64,000 bases of DNA from NCBI GenBank assembly GCA_013348725.1, contig CP054689.1, forward strand, positions 546,501 through 610,500, written 5' to 3'. A program made the translations under genes and the position numbers. How positions within the stretch are numbered: the first letter of the stretch is position 1; each line of letters begins with the position of its first letter. The notes beneath the pieces were generated by a model. That model had not been told where the DNA came from. It was given only the letters and a program-made list of their open reading frames with translations, and made no database searches. Source of the DNA: Ectothiorhodospiraceae bacterium 2226 (GTDB lineage Bacteria; Pseudomonadota; Gammaproteobacteria; GCA-013348725). Below, one piece after another: positions 29,861 through 37,886 of the stretch.

Positions 29861-30706
29861 ATGTTACGGAAGTTAGTTATGGCACTGCCGGTGGCGGCCT
29901 TGGCGGCCGCCTTTGCCGCGCACGCGCAGCCGGTCGAAGACCCGCTGGAAGTGCTCGAGGGGCTCATCGAACAGGTCGATTCCGACTACCTGACCCAGAG
30001 TGAACAGAACCTCATATTGATGGCCGACAATCCCGCGCTCTGGACGGTGGAAGACGGCGAAGCACTGTTCTACGAGGCGCGCGGGCCCAACAATGTCTCT
30101 CTGGAGGAATGCGACTTCGGCAAGGGCCCGGGCGTGCTGGAAGGCGCCTATGCGGAGTTGCCCCGTTACTTCGAGGACACCGGCAGGGTCATGGATCTGG
30201 AGAGCCGTCTGGTGCACTGCATGATCACCCTGCAGGGCTTCCCGGAGGACGACCCGGCGGTGAGCAAGCGCGACGGGTCCGACTCCGATCACATGCAGCT
30301 GCAGACGTACATTGCCTACCAGTCCAACGGCATGCCCTGGAATCCGCCCCTGGATCATCCGGTGGAACAGGCGATGCGCGATGCCGGGGAGTACATCTTC
30401 TACCGTCGCGCCGGCAACATGGACTTCAACTGCGCCACTTGCCACACCGCGACCGGCAAGCGCATCCGCGCCTCGGTATTGCCGGACAAGAACATCCCGG
30501 AGGAATGGACCAAGGCGGTTTCGTGGCCGGCGTTCCGGGCAGGCCATGATCACGTGCGCAGCAGCCAGCACCGGGTCCGCGAATGCCTGTGGCAAATGCG
30601 CCATGCGGTGCCCATCGGCGGATCGGACGCAACCATCGCCCTGATCTCCTACTGGACTGACCTGGCACGAGGCCAGCCGACCGTCCTGCCGGACGTGAAG
30701 CGTTGA
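29861..30706 (+). CDS. soxA: Sulfur-oxidation cytochrome SoxA
   Basis: SoxA with SoxX starts periplasmic thiosulfate oxidation by coupling the sulfane sulfur to SoxY. The 281-residue product has a Sec signal (cleavage near AHA-Q, residue 22) and one heme-binding motif, CATCH, at 191-195. The active-site cysteine is Cys242 in RECLWQMR, which as a persulfide ligates the catalytic heme in studied SoxA proteins. The N-terminal half has Cys84 and Cys120 where two-heme SoxA has another CXXCH, so this is the monoheme form. ATG 29861 follows GGAGG. SoxX is 26 bases downstream. Confidence 0.93.
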   Translation: MLRKLVMALPVAALAAAFAAHAQPVEDPLEVLEGLIEQVDSDYLTQSEQNLILMADNPALWTVEDGEALFYEARGPNNVSLEECDFGKGPGVLEGAYAELPRYFEDTGRVMDLESRLVHCMITLQGFPEDDPAVSKRDGSDSDHMQLQTYIAYQSNGMPWNPPLDHPVEQAMRDAGEYIFYRRAGNMDFNCATCHTATGKRIRASVLPDKNIPEEWTKAVSWPAFRAGHDHVRSSQHRVRECLWQMRHAVPIGGSDATIALISYWTDLARGQPTVLPDVKR

Positions 30707-30732
30707 TCCCGGTCGCACACAGGAGTGTCGAA

Positions 30733-31437
30733 ATGAAATTCAAGAGCATGAGCCGATTGGCGGCAGGGTGTGCCGCCGGGACGATCGTTCTGAGCCTAGT
30801 TGCCTGCGCGGGGGCGGAAGGCGGAGCAAGCAACGCCGAGGCCAACAAGGACTACACGCAGATGAGCGCGGCCGAACTCGGCGAGTACCTGGTGATGGAA
30901 TCCGGTAGTTTTCACCTGGACATGCCCACCCAGGAAGGCACCACGGCGCGGGAGCGCATGTCCCAGGACGAGCTGCAGAAAGTGTGCAGCGAGACGCGCA
31001 ATCGCCCCAGCGGGGAACAGGCCGGCCAGATCAGCGCCGCGGCGCGGGAGACCATCCAGTACCCGGAAGACGGAATCCAGCTGGGAGACTGGGAACGGGG
31101 CGGTGAGTTGTCCTGGGGCGGATTCGGCTACCGCCTTTCGGAGGATAACTACGACGACCATACCCGCCGCGCCCCCGACGGCGCCTGCTACAACTGCCAC
31201 GCCATGTCGACGGAACGCACCGGCGGCACCATCGGCCCCAGCCTGACCGGCTATGGAAAGACGCGCGGTGACACCGAAGACACTCGCCGGTTCGTCTACG
31301 AGGTGATCTACAACCCGCATGCCTACTTCCCCTGCAGCAACATGCCGCGCATGGGCGCTAATGGCATCCTGGACCCGCAGGCCATCGCCGACATCATGGC
31401 CTACCTGCTGCATCCGGAGTCGCCGGTGAACCAGTAA
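30733..31437 (+). CDS. soxX: Sulfur-oxidation cytochrome SoxX, possible lipoprotein
   Basis: The 234-residue c-type cytochrome has heme motif CYNCH at 152-156, a TIGPSLTGYG block and a methionine ligand candidate in CSNMPRMG (Met204 or 207), as in SoxX. The N-terminus ends in LVAC (22-25), a good lipobox, so the protein may be lipid-anchored; SoxX is usually soluble. An extra ~100 residues precede the heme domain, including the ERMSQDELQKVCSETRN block seen in longer SoxX proteins. ATG 30733 has AGGAG at seven bases. No soxYZ or soxB is in this window. Confidence 0.9.
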   Translation: MKFKSMSRLAAGCAAGTIVLSLVACAGAEGGASNAEANKDYTQMSAAELGEYLVMESGSFHLDMPTQEGTTARERMSQDELQKVCSETRNRPSGEQAGQISAAARETIQYPEDGIQLGDWERGGELSWGGFGYRLSEDNYDDHTRRAPDGACYNCHAMSTERTGGTIGPSLTGYGKTRGDTEDTRRFVYEVIYNPHAYFPCSNMPRMGANGILDPQAIADIMAYLLHPESPVNQ

Positions 31438-31808
31438 GCCCTTGAGCGACGATCAGGAACGGGAAGCGAAGCGGGCCGCCGGCATGTTGCCGGCGGCCCT
31501 TTGTTTCGAAGTCATCGTGGGGGAGGGAACGAATCGGCGTTGAGTAGCGGACGTATAACCAGCCCCTGAACAACCATTGTAACCAGATCTTCCTCCGTTC
31601 CTTCGCTAGGCTTACTTCGCGGATTCGTAAGACCACTTCATCCTTCCCGCGATCGTAAATCGGCCTGGCGCCCACCATAGTCGGCCACCCCGCGGCTCGC
31701 GCCGGCGATACTGACCAAGCGCGAGGGCGCTGTTTGGCTTTGTGGAGACGCGATGCAATACTTCCGGGCTTTTTGCGGCATTCGCCCTCCGACAAGGCCT
31801 CTTTATCC
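31438..31808. other. Gap between soxX and the permease gene
   Basis: Apart from the soxAX terminator (31473-31507), nothing recognisable was seen. The permease start codon has no strong ribosome site in its upstream bases. Confidence 0.5.
31473..31507 (+). terminator. Rho-independent terminator of soxAX
   Basis: A long perfect stem, GGGCCGCCGGCA with TGCCGGCGGCCC around a TGT loop, ends at 31499 and is followed by TTTGTTT. Confidence 0.9.
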
Positions 31809-33650
31809 ATGCAAGAATCCATCGCACTAACGCCCGAGATGATGGTGGTCCTCGGGCTGCTGGGCTTGACCATCTTCCTGTTCGTCTCCGAGGTCGTGCG
31901 GGTGGACGTGGCGGCCGTGTCCGTGATGGTGTTGCTGGGCCTGATCAGCCTGCTTCCCGGGCTCGGCAATGTGGCCGACACCCAACGTCTGTTCGATGGC
32001 TTCGCCAGTAATGCGGTCATTTCCATCATCGCGGTGATGATCATCGGCGCCGGCCTGGACAAGACCGGCGTCATGAGCCAGGTCGCATCCTTCATCATGC
32101 GCTGGGGCGGCACCACCGAGAAACGCGCCATCCCCATGGTTTCCGGCACCGCGGGGGTGATCTCCAGTTTCATGCAGAACGTGGGCGCCGCCGCCCTGTT
32201 CCTGCCGGTGATCTCGCGCATCTCGGCGCGCACCGGGCTGCCCATGTCCCGGCTGCTCATGCCCATGGGCTTCTGCGCCATCCTGGGCGGCACCCTCACC
32301 CTGGTCGGTTCCAGCCCCCTGATCCTGCTCAACGACCTGCTGCCCGAGGGCATGGAGCAGTTCCAGCTGTTCGACGTGACCCCCATCGGGCTCGCCCTGG
32401 TGACCACCGGCATCCTGTACTTCGTGCTGCTGGGCAAGTACGTGCTGCCCGCCGTGCGCAGCGAGGGCTCCAGCGGCGAAAGCACCGTGCGCTACTTCAA
32501 GCGGGTCTACGGCCTGGACTACACCATTCGCGAATACACCCTGCCCTCCAGCCATCCCATGTCCGGCCACACGGTGAGCGACCTGGAGCGGGAATACGGC
32601 ATCAACGTCATCGGGACCTTGGTGGCTGGTGAGCTGCGCGTGGCTCCCTGGCCCGGCTACCAGCTCAACGGCACCGTCCAGCTCGCGGTGCTGGCCCCCG
32701 CCGAGCGCCTGGACGACTTTGCCGAGGGCGCCGGCCTGCAGACCCCGGGTCACCTGGAGGTGTTCTCCGACGCCCTCTCCCACACCACGTCGGGCGTCGC
32801 GGAGCTGGTGATCCCGCCCGGTTCCGACCTGATCGGCAAGTCGGCGTCCGAGATCGCCATGCGCAAGACTTACGGTCTGACGGTGCTGGCCATCCACCGC
32901 GGCGAGGAGACCCTCCGCGAAGGCCTGCGCGACGTGCCCCTGCGCGCCGGCGACACCCTGGTCACCCATTGCAGATGGAGCGCCCTGGCGCGCCTGGAAA
33001 AGAACCGCGACTTCGCGATCGTCACCAGCGAATACCCCCACGAGGAGCTTCGCCCCCAGAAGGTAGGCTTCGCCGTGCTGTTCTTCGCCATCGCCCTGGG
33101 GCTGATCCTTTTCACCGACCTGCGCCTGTCGGTGGCCCTGCTGGTAGGCGCCGTGGGCATGATCCTCACCGGGGTGCTCAACATGGACGAGGCCTACAAG
33201 GCCGTGAGCTGGAAGACCGTCTTCCTGCTGGCCAGCCTCATCCCCCTCGGGGCAGCGGTGCAGGACACCGGCACCGCCGCCTGGATCGCCCACCAGACGC
33301 TGGGCCTGCTGGGCGGCGTGGAGCCCTGGATCCTACAGACCGCCATTGCGATTCTGGCCACCTTCTTCACCCTGGTCATGTCCAACGTCGGCGCCACCGT
33401 GCTGCTGGTGCCGCTGGCGGTGAGCATCGCCTTCGCCGCCCAGAGCATGGGTATGAACGCGGACCCGCGGGTGTTCGCCCTGACCGTGGCCATCGCCACA
33501 TCCAACGCCTTCCTCATCCCCACCCATCAGGTCAACGCCCTGATCATGGGACCGGGGGGTTACCGGGTGAAGGACTTCATCAAGGCCGGCGGCATCATGA
33601 CGGTGCTGTTCCTGGTGGTGTCGCTGATCATGCTGAACCTGATCTTCTAA
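31809..33650 (+). CDS. SLC13-family permease with two TrkA-C domains
   Basis: The 613-residue protein has an N-terminal membrane half (about 1-210) and a C-terminal membrane half (about 425-613), each with the SLC13/ArsB-NhaD-type pattern (GTLTLVGSSPLILLN; NAFLIPTHQVNALIMGPGGY). Between them lie two TrkA-C (RCK-C) domains, about 235-320 and 340-425. This architecture occurs in sulfate or other anion permeases. Because soxAX is next door, sulfate or sulfur-compound transport is a reasonable guess, not a demonstrated one. ATG 31809 gives the family start; 25 further upstream codons do not match. Confidence 0.87.
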   Translation: MQESIALTPEMMVVLGLLGLTIFLFVSEVVRVDVAAVSVMVLLGLISLLPGLGNVADTQRLFDGFASNAVISIIAVMIIGAGLDKTGVMSQVASFIMRWGGTTEKRAIPMVSGTAGVISSFMQNVGAAALFLPVISRISARTGLPMSRLLMPMGFCAILGGTLTLVGSSPLILLNDLLPEGMEQFQLFDVTPIGLALVTTGILYFVLLGKYVLPAVRSEGSSGESTVRYFKRVYGLDYTIREYTLPSSHPMSGHTVSDLEREYGINVIGTLVAGELRVAPWPGYQLNGTVQLAVLAPAERLDDFAEGAGLQTPGHLEVFSDALSHTTSGVAELVIPPGSDLIGKSASEIAMRKTYGLTVLAIHRGEETLREGLRDVPLRAGDTLVTHCRWSALARLEKNRDFAIVTSEYPHEELRPQKVGFAVLFFAIALGLILFTDLRLSVALLVGAVGMILTGVLNMDEAYKAVSWKTVFLLASLIPLGAAVQDTGTAAWIAHQTLGLLGGVEPWILQTAIAILATFFTLVMSNVGATVLLVPLAVSIAFAAQSMGMNADPRVFALTVAIATSNAFLIPTHQVNALIMGPGGYRVKDFIKAGGIMTVLFLVVSLIMLNLIF

Positions 33651-34036
33651 GGGGGATCGGCCGGGGGTTGCGCTGGAAACCCCGGTCGAAATCCCGCGAC
33701 CGAAAACCCGGGGCAGAGAACATGCCACTAAGCGAAGTGGCCCCGAAGGCCGCCGCGTAGATCGCGCGGGATGTGATGAACCGATCAGCGTTGCCCAACG
33801 CGTTCCTGCCATAGCTGGACCACCGACTCCCTATAGGTGAAGAGGTACGCCTCCCGGTTGCTCCGCTGCTTTGCCCGAGTCCCGATCCGGGCGCGCAATC
33901 GGGCGCCCCTGAACCCGCCTTCCTGCCCCCGTCTGCGAACTCCATCACACTTCAGGAGCTTTCATTGGAGTAGCCTTCCCTCACAACAAGGCGTCCGGTG
34001 TGGAAGCCGCAGCGGTCAATTGAGGGGGGGTGCAGC
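33651..34036. other. 386-base gap after the permease
   Basis: It contains the right copy of the 15-nt direct repeat and no credible gene. No clear terminator was seen downstream of the permease. Confidence 0.5.
33709..33723 (+). repeat. 15-nt direct repeat, right copy
   Basis: CGGGGCAGAGAACAT, identical to 29294-29308. Confidence 0.8.
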
Positions 34037-34549
34037 ATGAGATTCGGACTCTTGATTCTAGCCGTCGTGTCGATGGCCGGCTGCGCGACAGGCCAGGTTC
34101 CGCAAACGGCGTCGGAGTTCCGGGAGGCGTTCCAGACCCAGCGGACGGGGATGTTCGCGAAGATTACACGCATAGAGGTCTATGAGACCTCCCGCTCTTT
34201 CGCCGACGTCTACAGGACGCTGGCCGATCGGGCTCCGGCCTGTCTCGACACCACGGTGACGGAATCGCGCATCCTCGGCGGTCAGATGCACGCGTCGAGG
34301 ACCACGTTCGTTCCCAAGCTGAACCAGACCGGCCGGACGAACGCAGAGCTTACGATCCAGGTGCCGGGCCGCGTCAAGAACCCATCGGATGGCATGTACA
34401 TCATGCTGGTCGATGTTGTGGGGGCTGCAGGCGGCGGTACCGCCCTCACCGTATATGGACGTAAGGCGGAAGGTTACATCTTTGACGCGCTCGATCGCTG
34501 GGCGGCGGGTAACGACCTCTCGTGTCCGACGATGAAGGCTTCGGCGTAA
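34037..34549 (+). CDS. Small lipoprotein of unknown function
   Basis: The 170-residue product begins MRFGLLILAVVSMAGCATG, with a lipobox whose Cys is residue 16. The mature domain (about 150 aa) has two further cysteines (APACLDTT; NDLSCPTM near the C-terminus) that could form a disulfide. It includes TRIEVYETSRSFADVYRTLADRAP. I do not recognise the family. ATG 34037 was chosen over an upstream GTG because it begins the signal peptide and follows a G-rich ribosome site. Confidence 0.78.
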   Translation: MRFGLLILAVVSMAGCATGQVPQTASEFREAFQTQRTGMFAKITRIEVYETSRSFADVYRTLADRAPACLDTTVTESRILGGQMHASRTTFVPKLNQTGRTNAELTIQVPGRVKNPSDGMYIMLVDVVGAAGGGTALTVYGRKAEGYIFDALDRWAAGNDLSCPTMKASA

Positions 34550-34620
34550 CGGAGCTGCCGTTACGGCCCGCTAAGGCCGCTTCGTAGTCGTGTCGCATGG
34601 CGAAACTGGGGTCTGTCCAG

Positions 34621-34637
34621 GTCTGTCCCCGATTATT
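34621..34637 (+). repeat. Dispersed GTCTGTCCCCGATTAT motif at the outer left edge of the inverted duplication
   Basis: The motif is preceded by a partial copy (GGGGTCTGTCC). Homology with the right arm starts just after it, at about 34640. Confidence 0.75.
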
Positions 34638-34639
34638 AC

Positions 34640-34833
34640 GCGAGATGCCAGTCCTGCCCTAACGCTAGCGCTCACCGGCCCCGGTTTAGTTTCCATTCTC
34701 GGCACCGGCTGGTAATGAGCACAAGGGTCCACAGTATCCCTATCTGTCGTGCAGAGCGTGATTCCGCTGGTCTCGCCTCCGACCTCTCCGCGACTGTGGA
34801 TTACAACAAAAATAACAATGAGGGGTTTTTCCA
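34640..34833 (+). promoter_or_regulatory. Conserved upstream region of the A genes
   Basis: The bases before A1 recur before A3 (about 56853-57056, inverted). In shorter form they recur before A2 (about 45805-45926). Shared elements are CACAGTATC, a (T/C)TGTCGTGCA block, GGATTACAACA, AATAACAATGA and GGGTT-TTCCAATGCC, the last giving the G-rich ribosome site and start codon. Conservation outside coding sequence suggests a common promoter/leader. No textbook -35/-10 pair is obvious. Confidence 0.6.
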
Positions 34834-36303
34834 ATGCCATCTCTTTATACTTGCATTAGTCCGGACGCGGTCCGAAAGGTCGCGCTGGGGCGCGTGCTCT
34901 GCGTCCTAAGCTGGTTTCCGCTACTCTCGCTGATCGCCTGCTCTACCGCCACTGCAGCGGTGCCTTCGCAGTTCGCCGGCCTGATCCAGCTAGGCGCTAC
35001 GCAGGGACACGCAGTGCCGATCTCAAACAATCTGTTCTTACGTCAGCAGTATGATGCCGCCGGCGCGCTCGTCACTTTCCAGCCTTGGGTTAGGGATCCG
35101 GAGAGCCAAGAGTGGATATATTCCGTCGCTCCCGGGGAAACCTTCATGTGGATTTGGCGCGATGTTAGCTCAGGCCAGCCGCTTGCGTTCAACAGCGTCC
35201 GCTACCTTGGAGGCGACGATTTATGCTGGAGCGATGGCTCCTGCGGTCCGTCCGTGTCCTGGTGGTCGGCGTTGGTCCTTCAATGCATGGAGGAACACGA
35301 CCGCGTCCGGGTCGAGGTTTATCACGACGGCGCGTTCCTCGGCGCCGATACGCTGCGCCCAACACGCTTCGTGCCCCAGCTGACGACAACTGAGATGGCA
35401 TCGGCGATCGAACCAAAGCGCACGCGGCTCCGCGAGGGTGAGAGCACCGAAGTTTCTGTAGTTGTAAGCGATGACCTCGGCTGCTCGCGACCGATCGCCG
35501 GTGCCCGCGTTCGCGTTAGCGCAACGACTGCGAAGAGTGAGACCAACGCGCAGCCGTACCTGACAGTAAATGATATTGGCACCGGCAAGTTCTCCAGCCT
35601 CGGATTCGACGCGGTCCTCAACCCGGACCACCCAACCCAGGCCGGGACGGTAATCGAAGGAATTACCGACTGGCAGGGGCAGTTTAAAGCACGCTATGAG
35701 GCCCAGGCGCACGGCGCCGAGGAGTCGATCGCGTTTGAGGTCACGCGTCCGGCCAGCGGAACTGACCCAAAGTTGGTCGGCCAACCTGTGGAAAGGCAAC
35801 TCCGCATCGCCGTTCCCGACTTGGTACGCATCACCCACGACAGCGCGCCGCTGGCCTTCCGCGACGGGGGCAGCTGTCGCCATGCAGAGGACCCGCACTG
35901 GCTGACGATCAACACGCGCTCACGGGTGATGGCCCTGGCGGCGATTTATCACAATCAGACGGGGAGGCTATTGTCGTTGAATGACGGCAGCCTGCCGCTC
36001 GGCGGCGTCATCGCCCGCGGACGTGTGACCCCCGAGCACGAATCCATCCCCCAGATTCCCGACCACGGAACTCCGCGCTGCCACGGCTCGCACCGCCAGG
36101 GCATCGACATTGATTTCAATGACACCGACCGGTTAGTCGGGCAACCTGGAAAGGAGCCGGCGGGGCAAAGCATGCGCACGACCATGCACGAACTTCTTGG
36201 CGAGGAGTTGCCCCTGCTCAGCATACTCGACATCTGGGCTCGGAGGGCCGACGGCACCCCTCATCACACCAACAACTCGATCCATTATCGTTTTCCGGAT
36301 TAA
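34834..36303 (+). CDS. A1: exported protein with Ig-like region and LAS-type peptidase-like C-terminus
   Basis: The 489-residue product has an N-terminal hydrophobic segment ending in a lipobox (LIAC, Cys36) or an alternative Sec site shortly after. Residues 55-180 form a Trp/Cys-containing domain. Residues 190-305 follow the invasin/Big-1 Ig pattern (RLREGESTEVSVVVSDD; IAGARVRVSA; TDWQGQFKARY). The C-terminal domain (330-489) has SLNDGSLPLGGV, HGSHRQGIDID (His420, Asp427; spacing H-x6-D) and a terminal IHYRF (His484). That matches the zinc-ligand order of M15/M74 (MepA, VanX-like) peptidases. Family placement is inference. It is 11 bases upstream of B1. Confidence 0.8.
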   Translation: MPSLYTCISPDAVRKVALGRVLCVLSWFPLLSLIACSTATAAVPSQFAGLIQLGATQGHAVPISNNLFLRQQYDAAGALVTFQPWVRDPESQEWIYSVAPGETFMWIWRDVSSGQPLAFNSVRYLGGDDLCWSDGSCGPSVSWWSALVLQCMEEHDRVRVEVYHDGAFLGADTLRPTRFVPQLTTTEMASAIEPKRTRLREGESTEVSVVVSDDLGCSRPIAGARVRVSATTAKSETNAQPYLTVNDIGTGKFSSLGFDAVLNPDHPTQAGTVIEGITDWQGQFKARYEAQAHGAEESIAFEVTRPASGTDPKLVGQPVERQLRIAVPDLVRITHDSAPLAFRDGGSCRHAEDPHWLTINTRSRVMALAAIYHNQTGRLLSLNDGSLPLGGVIARGRVTPEHESIPQIPDHGTPRCHGSHRQGIDIDFNDTDRLVGQPGKEPAGQSMRTTMHELLGEELPLLSILDIWARRADGTPHHTNNSIHYRFPD

Positions 36304-36314
36304 GGGGCTTCGTC

Positions 36315-37391
36315 ATGAGGATCAGAATAATCCACTCGCTGTGGCTTCCGACGTACCTTCTTCTCGGCGTTTCCGTTCTAAATGCCGCCGAGCTTAAGGA
36401 TCCTCGACTGCGCGATGACGACATTTCGCCGACCACTATCAGCGTCGACGTCACCCGCAACGCCCATGGCCACTACGCCTATACCTACGATCTGGTCATG
36501 CCCGAAGAGAACACCGGCACAGTGAACATCTTCGCCTTGTCCATCAGCTGCGCTCACGCGGTAGACCCGCGCGGCTTCGACCTGCAAGATTACCCCACCG
36601 CGGCCATGGGGAGTTTCTCGCGCAACGGCCTGCACGTCCCAGTCGCCGTCGACGCCTCCTGGGGTCAGTCAGCCAGCTTTGGCATTTCTGAGAGCAACTG
36701 GGTGCACTGGGGAATGTTCGCACGCCCAGGATCGAGCAGACGGGGCCTGCGACTGATAAGCCCTTACCCCCCCGGTGCGCGCGAGTACCACATTATACCG
36801 ACTATGCTCTACAAACTGAGCGAGTGGGATTACGACAGCTTCGACAAGGACGACCCGACCGTTCCCAGAGAGGACGACATGACCGTCGCCGGCATCACCA
36901 CGGGGCCTGCCTGTCCGGGTGAGGAGTATCCTGACGATGGCGGCGGCGAGGGGCCGGGTGACGGCATCCGCTTCGCGGGAAGCCCGTTTTCCAGCCAGCA
37001 CGAGCTGCGCAACGACCTGCTGACCTACTCGGCCCCGCTGCGCGACCAGTTTCACGTCCCCGCCGGCACCCGGGAGTTGGAGCTGATCATCCACTACCAC
37101 GAGGCGATCGACCCGCGCACCTTCCGGGTTACGCCGATGCAGAGCCAGGCGCGCCGTTTGTTCAACCCGCAGCCGGGGAGCAGCGAGACGGTACGCATCC
37201 CCCTGCAGCCCGGAAAGAACCGCATCGAGCTTCAGGTACAGGAGGCGTTCGTGCCGCCCGGCCGGCGCGACGGCAGCGAGGCAGCCGCCGAGCGCGGGCG
37301 CGGCGGCGTCGCCATGGACCGCGATGTGTTCGTGATACGTGTCGGCACGGCCGAGAGCGCCACCGACAAGGGCCGGGGCAAGACCCAGTGA
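36315..37391 (+). CDS. B1: exported beta-rich protein of unknown function
   Basis: The 358-residue product has a signal peptide (about 1-25, cleavage near NAA-E). It then reads LKDPRLRDDDISPTTISVDVTRNAHGHYAYTYDL, with DDDISPTTISVDV its core and conserved in all three copies. The middle has a CPGEEYPDDGG hinge. The C-terminal ~150 residues include FAGSPFSSQHELRNDLL and an IPLQPGKNRIELQVQ strand typical of Ig-like folds. No database family comes to mind. The stop TGA is followed by C1 at close spacing, so A1-B1-C1 look co-transcribed. Its C-terminal half is almost identical to B2 at DNA level, unlike its N-terminal half. Confidence 0.8.
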   Translation: MRIRIIHSLWLPTYLLLGVSVLNAAELKDPRLRDDDISPTTISVDVTRNAHGHYAYTYDLVMPEENTGTVNIFALSISCAHAVDPRGFDLQDYPTAAMGSFSRNGLHVPVAVDASWGQSASFGISESNWVHWGMFARPGSSRRGLRLISPYPPGAREYHIIPTMLYKLSEWDYDSFDKDDPTVPREDDMTVAGITTGPACPGEEYPDDGGGEGPGDGIRFAGSPFSSQHELRNDLLTYSAPLRDQFHVPAGTRELELIIHYHEAIDPRTFRVTPMQSQARRLFNPQPGSSETVRIPLQPGKNRIELQVQEAFVPPGRRDGSEAAAERGRGGVAMDRDVFVIRVGTAESATDKGRGKTQ

Positions 37392-37405
37392 GGAGCTTCA
37401 GGAAC

Positions 37406-37627
37406 ATGCGCACCCTAACCTCGCGGCGTGCCTGGGCGGCGCTGGTGGCGGCACTGCTCGCCGCCGCGGCCCTGATCGCCCTTCGCTCCCCGGCAGCCCC
37501 GGAAGTGGTCGAGAGACCTACCACGCGGATTGACGCGCGGGATCTCCAGCAGTCGCTCCCAACGCCTGTGGGCGAAACGCTCCTTGGCACGACCACCGCC
37601 GGCCCGCCGTCCCCGCCTCCCGAGTGA
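37406..37627 (+). CDS. C1: small single-helix membrane peptide
   Basis: A 73-residue product: a basic start (MRTLTSRRAW), one hydrophobic helix (about 11-28, Ala/Leu-rich) and a Pro/Thr-rich tail ending in PPSPPPE. ATG 37406 follows AGGAG by about ten bases. A GTG overlapping the B1 stop (37388) would add six residues. It is in the same order after B in both arms. Type II membrane anchoring is inferred. Confidence 0.65.
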   Translation: MRTLTSRRAWAALVAALLAAAALIALRSPAAPEVVERPTTRIDARDLQQSLPTPVGETLLGTTTAGPPSPPPE

Positions 37628-37667
37628 GGCACGCGCAAAAAGCCCCCCCAAAAGCGGGTTAGCTCAG

Positions 37668-37684
37668 TCTGTCCCCGATTATTG
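37668..37684 (+). repeat. Dispersed GTCTGTCCCCGATTAT motif between C1 and DUF2141
   Basis: Just after it, 37689-37722 repeats the B1/C1 junction (ACCCAGTGAGGAGCTTCAG followed by AACATGC). A variant of the motif (GACTATCCCCGATTTT) follows at 37733-37748. The same layout is present inverted at 54120-54207. Confidence 0.75.
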
Positions 37685-37886
37685 GGGCAGGGACCCAGTG
37701 AGGAGCTTCAGAACATGCTCCTAAACCCTGGGGACTATCCCCGATTTTCCGTAGTGGTAGCCGGATCAGAACGCGTTAGCGACTATTATTAGAAGAGTCG
37801 GCTCTCAGACCGGTCGCTATCGCAAGTGTTTGTTTATTATGAATCCCGCTGAGCCAGGATACGCCGGAGAGTCATGAGGATAGATC

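Larger units (their letters stand above)
34640..37309 (+). repeat. Outer left arm of the inverted duplication (diverged part)
   Basis: This stretch is homologous, inverted, to about 54565-57056 and carries A1 and most of B1. Unlike the inner arm it has many substitutions, and A in the other arm lacks 192 bases. Confidence 0.85.
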
